Positions 55,009 to 64,000 of a DNA stretch of 64,000 nt are shown piece by piece; within the stretch, counting starts at the first letter, position 1, and every line of letters starts with the position of its first letter. The notes under the pieces were generated by a model. That model was not told the DNA's origin. It did no database searches and was given only the letters and a program-made list of their open reading frames with translations. The translations under genes and the position numbers were made by a program. The DNA comes from Zanthoxylum bungeanum (lineage: Eukaryota; Streptophyta; Magnoliopsida; Sapindales; Rutaceae), in contig SKCR01018432.1 of assembly GCA_019454045.1 (NCBI GenBank), positions 164,472-228,471 on the forward strand, read 5' to 3'.

Positions 55009-57023
55009 TGTTCGATAATTATGACCCATAACATCACTATTTGTATAGAACATGGTGTTGTTGTACAAATTAACTATGTGACAAAGGAAATTGCTCTTTT
55101 ATCATTTGTAATTGGATTACCTGGATATATAAATGATAAAAGTCCTTATGATTAGTTCCGGATTAATAAGATATGAGACAGTATTAATCCACAATGGTTT
55201 AATCATTAAATATCCCTAGTCGTAGTATTATCGAGACTGGACATCGATGATGCAGAATAGGCTAGTATTACACTTGTGCGTGTTATGGAAGCGTAACGAC
55301 ATAGTTCTCATATATTTGGATATTGGATACTCATGCAAGTGTAATAGGAGGTTCTGTTTACTGATGGTATGGAAACAGCTTCGCTTTGGATAGACCCCTC
55401 AGAATCCCATTGGTAGTATGACTATGTGTCTATGGGAATCCGAATCAGGGTAGATGTATTTGGTCTTAACCTGAGACTTGCATCGTTAATACTTGCGACA
55501 ATCAATATACTTTGGTTTTTGTCGTCCGGGGCTTTAACAGGTTCTGTCTGCGCCTCTTCTGGGTATACTGAGAATCGTAGTGTATTGGGTGTGATGTCAA
55601 GATGGAAGTATCACTTCAGTCATATAGATATGATGATCACGCATGGATACAAAACTGGTACTCTAAGTGCTATAGCCATCGGGAAAGTATGACTAGGTCA
55701 TGACTTTCCGATCATAAAGAGACTAGTTGCTTGTGATCCGATATATACTTCGTACGGGGCACACACAACTCCAGCCCCAGGCCTTGCATGTGACATCCGA
55801 TATTGGATCGTAATACGCAATACTACGTATTCTACGCCTGACAAAGATCATGTATTCCGTAGAAGAATATTTCTGGAGAATTGGGTAGGCACGGTGCTTT
55901 GCTAGAAGCCAACCATGTCTTGTAAATCGGTAAGTATGTGGTACTGGGTACGCACGTGTTCGGATAGTCCGATGACCGTATTTACTGCCAACATATCCAG
56001 GGATCTCTTGGGTCGCATCCCAAAGATTCACCGATGATGTTTGACTCGAAAAATATTAATCTGGGATTAATTACGACAATAATTAATCTGGGATTAATTA
56101 TCTGGGATTAAATTCGTCGAGAGGAGAGAACGCGGTGAATTTGGAATTAATCGGTAAAATAAATTTAATAGTTAAATTAGATTTTACTATTTAATTTATT
56201 TAATTGGGCTAAATAATATATTAGATATATTAATTGAAATTGGATTTCAAAAGGAAATTAAATTAGATAAATTTTAGCGAACAGATTAATTTGGAATTAA
56301 TTCGCGAGCGATTTACGAAATTATTTTACTGGGTATTATTATTTTATTATATCGCGACAGAAAATTCGTTTAATCGGATTAAACGAATCTGAGCCCGAAG
56401 TGTAATGAGCAAGCCCAATTAAATTTTTAATTTAAAGTGGGGCCCACTTCACTTACATCATTAGTCATTTTTGGTGATTGACATAAGTGATGGGTTTTGG
56501 TGGAAACTTGAAAAACACTCAACACATTTAATTTTAGAAATTAATTTATTTCTCTCTCTCCATGACATTTGGCCGAATGGCCTTAAATCCTTTTGGGCCA
56601 CTGACCTTTTTTGAAAAGTGTGAGTGAAAGCAATTGCTCTTTTTGCTTTCTTTCAAAAAGCAGAATAGGCCATTACTTTATAATTGGCCGAATAGGCCAT
56701 TATTTTTCTTGCTTTTTGCCGAGAGCCAATTAGCCTCTGTTTTGGAAACAAAGGCTAAAAGCACATGGTCGATTGCTACCCCTCTCTCTCTCGGGAAAAT
56801 TTGCTTCTCCTTGGGAGATCAAATTTTGTTCCATTTGTTCTTGCTAGCAAATAAGGGAGTCAAATGAAGGTGATAGGGATACTCACCCATGAGCTTGGAA
56901 GCTTCAACATCCATGAAAGTTTTGAACTCAAGCCGATCAATGTAAGTCCTCCGCAACTTATTTTGATTTTATTCACACACGAATCACGCTTAGAGATCCC
57001 GTGGCATGTCTAGGACACTAACA
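55009..57023 (+). mobile_element. 3' LTR of copia A3
   Basis: TGTTCGATAATT...CACTAACA, 2015 bp. The invariant block is at 55876-55928. It is shorter than its partner through deletions near 56100 and 56600. Confidence 0.93.
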
Positions 57024-57028
57024 ACAGT

Positions 57029-57390
57029 TCCATCGCAACTTTATGAACAATAATTTGTTCTTGGTTCATATACGATTCTCTCAATCGCATCATCATACTA
57101 TACGCATCTGACATGCCATAGTATTGCCTCTTGAGTTCCGATGCCAGTGAACTTAAGATGTATAATTTAAATTTTAAATCATCATCTTTCAAAGCTTGGA
57201 AAACTTGTAGTTCCTCCGGTGTTGCGTCCTCAGACACAACAAAGGGCAGCGGACCTTCAAGTACATATCCCAACTTTTCGGATTCAAGGACAATCCTTAA
57301 ATCCAAATCCCAATCAGCAAAGTTCTCAGCGCCTTTTAGTTTGTTCCTATCCAACATACGCACAAATAGATTAGTCGATTGTGCCGCCAT
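57029..57390 (-). pseudogene. Copia B gag N-terminus (cut by A3)
   Basis: From the ATG at 57390 it reads MAAQSTNLFVRMLDRNKLKG, ENFADWDLDLRIVLESEKLG, EDATPEELQVFQALKDDDLK, YILSSLASELKRQYYGMSDAY, RESYMNQEQIIVHKVAMEL, the UBN2/gag domain of copia Gag, open until A3. The homologous plus-strand gag starts at 63701. Confidence 0.92.
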
Positions 57391-58141
57391 GGCAAATCTA
57401 TCATATAGATTACGAAAAATGACTAGCAGAATTAAACAGTTTCAAATAATATCAAAAGCATTAACTAGATCATGGATTTTTAATTTAAAAATGCCCCTCC
57501 CACTAAATCATGCAATACCTTAATCCCCAAACAGAATACAAAGATTTAATAATTAAATTAAATACAAATAGTGAAAGGTGGATCCCATGAATATATTTCA
57601 GCTCACAGCTTTAGCACGTTCTCGCCTACGTATATTCATCAGGTAGACAACTAATTGTCAATCACCCAATAGTGACTCCTGGGTTTCCGGTCCTGGTCGT
57701 TTCTCATTGTGACAGCTTTGACACGTTCACAAGGAGGCGTACCAAGGTTAAACTCATCAATGATAAAATCAAGCTACTTGCGTAACCCTGACAGCTTTGG
57801 CACGTTCAGGATTCCGCTTTTACTTGAATTTATCTAGTATCAAATATACATCCGGCATAAATAAATTTCAATCGGCTACACCCTCACAGCTTTGGCACAT
57901 TCTCAGATATAGTCATAGAACAGATATCCATAAATCGTATTGACAAGACAGACCATGTAACATGCATCAAATACATAATTAACATAAAAAATTAATTAAT
58001 TATGGATTTTCCGCAAAAGATGCTTTTACTTTATTTAATCAAATTAAATAAACGCATGCATGCATAAAGTAAAGATTAAATCAAATATTGAAGGCATAAT
58101 CATATCGGGTGTCCAGAATCAAACTCGCTCTAATACCATTT
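57391..58141 (-). other. Copia B leader with primer site and four constant-loop hairpins
   Basis: The primer site TGGTATTAGAGCG (58138-58126) directly follows the LTR. Between 57600 and 57912, four elements contain GTGCCAAAGCTGT or close variants; on the minus strand the ones near 57810-57785 and 57732-57703 are closed by CCTGA/TCAGG and TTGTGA/TCACAA. No coding frame. Confidence 0.75.
57600..57912 (-). repeat. Array of four GCCAAAGCTG stem-loops (copia B, minus copy)
   Basis: The units lie about 80-100 bp apart, with the same core and different flanking stems. The unit near 57912 can pair CTATATC with GGTGTAG using G-T pairs. See the plus copy at 63179-63491. Confidence 0.7.
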
Positions 58142-60436
58142 TGTAGGGGTTTTATAGGGAATATATGGTAACGCAGCGGAACGCGAAAAATCAAAATTTT
58201 CCGATTTAATTAATTTTTTTTGTATAAATTAAATAAACTTATTTATTTAATTACCCAATACTTAAAAACTGAAATTTACCTCAAGAAAACACATTTCTTG
58301 AAAATTACCGTTTGACCCCAAACTTTATATTTTGTTCATTTTAGTCCTCGAATTGTCAAAAACAATTTTGGATGATTCTAAATCAATTCTAAAATGATTT
58401 CCAACATGTCCAACACATCAAAAAAATTACAACAAAAACCCCAATTTATTTCAAATTGCCGAACCACCAACTATTTTTCAATTTTTACAAGTTGGTCCAT
58501 TTTTATTCAAAATATGTCAAGATCAAATCCAATCAACCCAAAAATTAATCTGCATTATATACACATCATAATACATCACATATATAAAAAGCCCTAAATT
58601 TGGAAAGGGTTATGAACCCTAATTTTATAATTTCTTCAAATTGATAAAATCACAAAATTGAACAAATTCAATACTTTAATTCAATCTTTGCTACACCAAA
58701 ACAAGTCTCACCACCATGAAAAAACTCAATAAAAATTCTAGGTCATCAATGAGTGGCTAAGCAACTCTAGAATGGCAACTTGATTACTAATTAATCAAAA
58801 GAGAGCTTAAGAACTCATTTCAAGCTCACTTTGTTATCATACATGCTTTCATCTTTCAAACAGGTTCACAACCATTTAAACACAAAATAAAAGTGTAGAG
58901 ACAAAATCCTAGCAACACATGTTGAAGCTAAGCATGATAGAAACAATTTCTTAGTTGAAAGGTTTAAGTAAAATCTTACAAAATCAAATATTTTCCAAGC
59001 TTTTTCTTTGGTTCTTCAACTTTGCTCTCAACGTTTTTTTATGCTTTTGGTAACTTGTTTTAACCTAATGAATGGAAAATGAAACAAATCAATTTATACT
59101 CACCAAAAATGCTCTTGGCCGAATTTGGGAGCATATATAAATATCTAGATATTTTTTTTCATTAATTCATTAATCAACTTGTGTAAATGATCATTACTTC
59201 ATTTACTGATTTACAACAAGTCAAATAAAGCAACTAAAGTCATTTCCTAAGGTTATCATAACTTAAGATATTTATATTTTAATTACTTTAATTATTTAAC
59301 TATTTAATAATTAAATAATTATTTAAATATAAATATTATAAATATATGTATTATATTTACTTTAAATATTCAAATACATATATATTTATGATATATGTCA
59401 AATATCATAATTTGACATTTAATTATTGTGTATTTAATAAAATCATGTATTAAATACAAATACACATTAATTAGGAATTGGCCATTAGGTCCCTTTGCAT
59501 GTATTTTTCATTTAATCGTTAAACAACTTATAAATAATCAGTATTATTCATAATAGTTGCCCTAATGCTCTACGAGTATATTTCACTAGTGAGACTCTCT
59601 AGATTCAAGCATATCCGTCACGAAATCCAATTTTGTGTCCATAATTTACCCACCCGTAAATTATGACGACCACAGATAAACTCGCTAAATCATACAGGTC
59701 GAGTTCATGACATATGTTTAATTTTTTCGTCACAGTATCCGGATATATCCCAGAGATATGGATGTAAACGTCAAATCTCTATAGGGCTACTATGGTTTTT
59801 ATCTAATTGCTAAAGTGTACCACGGGCCCATGGTTTTTATCTGATTGCTAATCATATATGGACTACCTATGCTCTGTACACAGAACTGACGGATTCTATC
59901 TTGACACACACAGGACACCCTGAGGATCTGTCCACACACAACAAACAAGCGGATGTCTGATCTAAATACAACGGTGACGTGACTGCCATCTAAGTGTGGA
60001 ATATGTCTTATGTGCCCACAGTGATATCTCAAGTCGAATAATCACAAATGCTACTCAACCCGAGAAGATTCTTATTGACGTTGGTGTACCATCCATTAAG
60101 AATCTTCGGTGAGTCGTTCAGTTTTTATCAGCTATAAACACCTACACATCTATACAATTCTCGAAGACTCATGGTTCATTGAGAAACCATTGTAATCATA
60201 TATTCCAGTATACGACATGTACCAGTCTCAACGAGTTTATTTTACTGACCAAGTAGTGTAAACCCCGACCAGGAACAGTCTAAGAATGACAACGTCATGA
60301 TACAACTCAATGTCAGTTGCGACGCTTTTGCAATTGCATTATGACTAATCATTTTAAGGTCAATTATGTCTTTACCATATTAAAAGATATATTATATTAT
60401 AGAAACTTCTTATTTTATTCATAATAAAATGTTTGC
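58142..60436 (-). mobile_element. 5' LTR of copia B (minus strand)
   Basis: It ends (minus strand) ACCCCTACA at 58142. It matches the plus LTR 60640-62941 in inverted orientation over its length. The first ~65 bp of that LTR are not found here; similarity stops at 60436 in 'gcaaacattttatta'. Confidence 0.88.
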
Positions 60437-60574
60437 AATTGCAAGGTACTGAGTGAAGATAATATAGCAGACCCGCTTACGAAGGCCATACCTCTGAAGT
60501 TATTTGATAAACATATGGAGTCGATGGGTATTAGATACAATCGATATTGGCACTAGAGCAAGTGGAACATTTTA
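60437..60574 (+). pseudogene. C-terminal end of copia B-type RNase H (plus strand)
   Basis: The frame SEDNIADPLTKAIPLKLFDK and HMESMGIRY ends at TAG 60554-60556. It is the very end of copia pol that normally precedes the 3' LTR. Only about 35 codons remain before the minus-strand LTR begins. 'agcaagtgg' after the stop is the probable purine tract. Confidence 0.85.
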
Positions 60575-62941
60575 TTGGGGTTGGTGCTAAGAGCGCCAAT
60601 TCCCCATTGTATTTCCTTATAAATACTATTGTAAACGTTTTATTACGAATAAAATGAACAGTTTTTATAATATAATATATCTTCTTTTATGGTAAAGATG
60701 TAATAGACCTTAGGATGATTAGTCATTATACATTTGAAAAAATGTCGCAACTGATATTGAGTTGTATCATGACGTTGTCATTCTCAGACAGTTCCTGGTC
60801 AAGGTTTACACTACTTGGTCAGTAAAGTAAACCCGTTGAGACCAGTACATGTCATATACTGGAATATATGATTCCAATGGTTTCTTAATGAACCATGAGT
60901 CTTGGAGACTCATATAGACGTGTATGTGTTTATAGCGGATAAATATTGAACGACTCACCGAAGATTCTTAATAGATGATACACCAATGTCAATAAGAATC
61001 TTCACGGGTTGAGTAGCATTTGTGATTCTTCGACTTGAGATACCACTGTGGGCACATGAGACATCTTCTACACTTAGATGGTAGTCACATCACCGATCTA
61101 TTCAGATCATACCTCTGCCTGTTCGTCGGGTGTGGATAGATCCTTAGGGTGTCCTGTGTGTGTCGAGATAGGATCCGTCAGTTCATTGTACAGAGCATAG
61201 GTAGTCCATATATGATTAACAATCAGATAAAAACCATGGGCCCGTGGTACACTTTAGAAGTTAGTTCTAAGTGTTCTTTTAGAGATTGCTAATAGAGACG
61301 TTGACGGGATTGTCCCTATAGAGATTTGACATTTACATCTATACCTCTGGGATATATCCGGATACCTATGACGGAGGAGTTAAACATATGCCATGACCTC
61401 GACCTGTATGATTCAGCGAGTTTATCCGTGGTCGTCATAATTTACGGGTGGGTAAATTATGGACACGAAATTGGATTTCGTGACGGATATGCCTGAATCT
61501 ATAGAGTCTCACTAGTGAAATATACTCATAGAGCACTAGGGCAACTTTTATGAATAATACTGATTATTTATAAAAGTTTAAAGGTTAAACGAAAAATACA
61601 TGCGAATGGACCTAATAGTCATTTCCTAATTATTGTGAATTTATATTTAATGATAGATTTTATTAAATAAACATTAATTAAATGTCAAATTATGATATTT
61701 GACATATATCTTAAATATATATGTATTTGGATATTTAAAGTAAATATAATACATATATTTAAAATATATTTATTTAAATAATTAAATTAATTAAAAATAT
61801 AAATAACTTAAGTTTTGATATTTTTGGAGATGTCTTGAGTTGCTTTATTTGACTTTTTGAAAATCATTAAAAGGTGTAATGATCATATATACAAGTTGAT
61901 TAAAGCTTTGATGAAACAAAAAAAAAATAATTACCTAGATATTTTATTTTTGACTCCAAATTTCGGCCAAGGCTATTTTTGAGAGTATAAATTTTTTTTC
62001 ATTTTCATTATTTTTAGGTTAAGCCACCAAATATTACAAAGTGAGTTTTGAGAGAAAAAAATTTAGAGATCAAAAGAAAAGCTTGAAAAACTTGGAATTT
62101 TGATAGTTTTTCTTAAACTTTTTCAATTAGAAAATTATTTCTATGATACTAGACTACAACTTGTGTTGCTTAGTTTCTTCTCTACTCTTTTAGTTTGTAA
62201 TTTGTTGGTTGGAAATTTGTTTGAAAGATTCTTGCATGTTTGTTTTGTAAAGTAAGCTTGAAATGGTTTTAATGGCTTACTTTTGATTATTTGATAATCA
62301 TGTTGCCATTCTAGAGTTGCTAAGCCACTCATTGATGACCTATAATTCTTCTTGAGTTGTTTCATGATAGTGAGACTTGTTTGGTGTGGTTTAGATTGAA
62401 TTAAAGTGATTGATTTAATTGATTTGGTAAGATTTGTCAATTTGAAAAAATTGTAAAATTAGGGTTCTTAACCCTTTTCCAAATTTCAGGCTTTTCATAT
62501 ATGTGATCTGTTATGGTGTGCATATTATGCATATTATTTTTGAGTTGATTGGATTTGATCTTGGCATATTTTGTACATAAAATGACCAAATTGCAAAAAC
62601 TGAAAAATGAGGGGTTGTTCGGCAATTAGCTAAAAATTAGGGATTTTGTTGCAATCTAATTTTGATGTGTTGGACATGTTGGAATTTATTTTAGAAATGA
62701 TTTAGAATCATCCAAAATTGTATTTGACAGTTTTAGGACTAAAATGATCAATTTGCAAAGTTGTGGGGCAATCCGGTAATTACCAAGAAATTTGATTTCT
62801 TGTGTAAATTTTCAGAATTTGATATTTGGGTAATTAAATAAATAAGTTTATTTAATTTATCCATGAAAAAATTTGAAATCGAAAAATTTTAATTTTCGCG
62901 TTTCCGCTGCGTTACCGGATTTTCGCCATAAAACCCCTAAA
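60575..62941 (+). mobile_element. Copia B-type LTR, plus strand
   Basis: It starts near TTGGGGTTGGTGC and ends CCCCTAA before TGGTATTAGAGCG. It has RNase H end sequence upstream and a primer site plus gag downstream, so it acts as 3' LTR of one unit and 5' LTR of another, as after unequal recombination between elements. No ORF of note. Confidence 0.85.
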
Positions 62942-63700
62942 AAATGGTATTAGAGCGAGTCTGATTCTAGACACCCTACTATGATTATGCCTTTTAAATT
63001 CAATGTTTAATTTAATCTTTACTTTATGCATGCATTTGTTTATTTAATTTGATTAAATAAAGTAAAAAACATCTTTTGCGGAAAATCCCTAATTAATATG
63101 GTATATGTTAATTATGTATTTGATGCATGTTACATGGTCCATCTTGTCAATATGATTTATTGATATCTTTTCTATGAGTACATCCGAGAACGTGCCAAAG
63201 CTATGAGGGTGTAGCCGATAGAAATTTATTTATGCCGAATGTATATTTGATACTAGATAAATTCAAGCGAAAGTGGAATCCTGAACATGCCAAAGCTGTC
63301 AGGGTTACGCAAGTAGCTTGAGTTTATCATTGACGAGTTTAACCTTGGTACGCCTCCTTGTGAACATGCCAAAGCTGTCACAACTAGAAACGATCAGGAC
63401 CGGAAACCCATGAGTCACTATTGAGTGATTGACAATGAGTTGTCTACCTGATGAATATACGTAGGCGAGAACGTGCCAAAGCTGTGAGCTGAAATATATT
63501 AATGGGATCCACCTTTCACTATTTATATTTAATTTAATTATTAAATCTTTGTATTTTGTTTGGGGATTACAGTATTGCATGATTTAGTGAGAGGGATATT
63601 TTTAGATTAAAAATCCATGATCTAGTTAATGCTTTTGATATTATATAAAACTGCTTAATTTATGCTAACCGTTTTTCATAATCTATATGATAGATTTACG
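62942..63700 (+). other. Copia B-type leader (plus strand) with primer site and hairpins
   Basis: The primer site TGGTATTAGAGCG is at 62945-62957. Noncoding to the gag ATG. Four GCCAAAGCTG stem-loops lie at 63179-63491. Confidence 0.78.
63179..63491 (+). repeat. Array of four GCCAAAGCTG stem-loops (copia B, plus copy)
   Basis: Unit 1 (63179-63213) can pair TACATCC with GGGTGTA; unit 2 (63280-63303) CCTGA with TCAGG; unit 3 (63358-63383) TTGTGA with TCACAA; unit 4 (about 63466-63491) has only a weak stem. The loop core 'GCCAAAGCT' is shared. Confidence 0.7.
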
Positions 63701-64000
63701 ATGGCGGCACAATCGACTAATCCGTTTGTGCGTATGTTGGATACGAACAAAATTTAAGGCGCTGAGAACTTCGCCCATTGGGATTTGGATTTGGATTTAA
63801 GGATTGTCCTTGATTCCGAAAAGTTGGGATATGTACTCGAGGGTCCGCTGCCTCTTGCTTTGTCTGAGGACGCAACACCGGAGGAACACCAAGTTTTCCA
63901 AGCTTGGAAAGATGATGATTTAAAAGTTAAATCATACATCTTAAGTTCACTGGCATCAGAACTCAAGAAACAGTACTATGGCATGACAGATGCATATAAT
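63701..64000 (+). pseudogene. Copia B-type gag, plus strand, partial at window end
   Basis: From the ATG at 63701 it reads MAAQSTNPFVRMLDTNKI, a TAA, then GAENFAHWDLDLDLRIVLDS (with a duplicated Leu-Asp), EDATPEEHQVFQAWKDDDLK and SSLASELKKQYYGMTDAYN at the window edge. Same protein as 57029-57390. The stop at codon 19 and the 6-bp duplication mark it as dead or decaying. Confidence 0.9.

Larger units (their letters stand above)
47370..57023 (+). mobile_element. Copia element A3 inserted in copia B gag
   Basis: LTRs are at 47370-49597 and 55009-57023. Flanks are ACAAT (47365-47369) and ACAGT (57024-57028), a 5-bp duplication with one change. The primer site TGGTATCAGAGC is at 49599. The 5' LTR ends AAGA instead of AACA. 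Internal coding is broken like A1 and A2. The 5' LTR is about 210 bp longer, mainly through extra GGCCGAATGGCC sequence. Confidence 0.93.
11610..60436 (-). mobile_element. Host copia element 'copia B' (minus strand), interrupted by nested insertions
   Basis: Read from the right: 5' LTR (58142-60436), primer site TGGTATTAGAGCG, leader, gag start (57029-57390), then copia A3; gag end with zinc knuckle and protease (46587-47364), then gypsy G2; GAG-pre-integrase, integrase and RT (13814 down to 11610), where G1 interrupts RT. The reading is continuous across both nested insertions, which shows these scattered pieces are one element. The rest of RT, RNase H and the 3' LTR are not in the window. 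Confidence 0.85.

Noticed and set aside
59799..60032. Coding frame inside the copia B LTR
   Set aside because: No domain; the inverted LTR copy at 60999-61250 has the same DNA without an equivalent open frame of note.

Overview
This is an AT-rich stretch of plant nuclear DNA, almost certainly from a flowering plant (probably a eudicot) with a large, repeat-rich genome. It is built almost entirely from LTR retrotransposons nested in one another. I found no intact host gene, RNA gene or CRISPR array. The coding remains are Ty1/copia and Ty3/gypsy gag-pol pseudogenes, plus two copies of an unusual accessory module: a plant LOG-type cytokinin phosphoribohydrolase pseudogene and an unrecognised cysteine-bearing ORF ('ORF X'). 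Both sit between integrase and the 3' LTR of a gypsy element.

Left part (1-11609). Positions 1-3256 are the 3' end of a plus-strand gypsy element (G0) with its 3' LTR. It ends inside a fragment of a copia LTR (3257-5107). An unclassified LTR-like promoter segment follows (5114-5840). Next is G1 (about 5850-11609, plus strand), a gypsy deletion derivative: protease joined to the integrase C-terminus, then ORF X (7143-7631), LOG (7918-8609), a long 3' noncoding region and the 3' LTR (9861-11609).

Nested block (11610-60436). The host is a minus-strand copia element ('copia B') with LTR 58142-60436, gag at 57029-57390 continuing at 46587-47364, integrase at 13278-13814 and RT at 11610-12244. It is interrupted by copia A3 (47370-57023) and by gypsy G2 (13820-46581, minus strand, target-site duplication ATAAC). 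G2 is the fuller LOG carrier: 5' LTR, tRNA-Asp-type primer site, gag, protease, RT, RNase H, integrase, ORF X, LOG, 3' LTR. G2 is itself interrupted in pol by copia A2 (31268-41243, duplication AGAAG). Its 3' LTR holds a gypsy solo LTR (14077-25991, duplication AATAT), which in turn holds copia A1 (16141-25974, duplication CTATT). The recognisable duplications fix the order of events.

Right end (60437-64000). A second, plus-strand copia B-type unit (end of RNase H, LTR, leader, gag) lies head-to-head with the first. Together they make an inverted repeat with arms of more than 3 kb.

The most interesting content is: (1) the LOG + ORF X cargo shared by at least two gypsy copies; (2) arrays of small stem-loops in the gypsy LTR and in the copia B leader whose stems change in a compensatory way; (3) a 53-bp block identical in all six copia A LTRs; (4) copia A copies that share the same disabling lesions, as expected for a lineage mobilised in trans. 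All coding copies are visibly broken, so any activity is a property of the families, not of these copies. Similarities were judged by eye; no alignment or database search was run.
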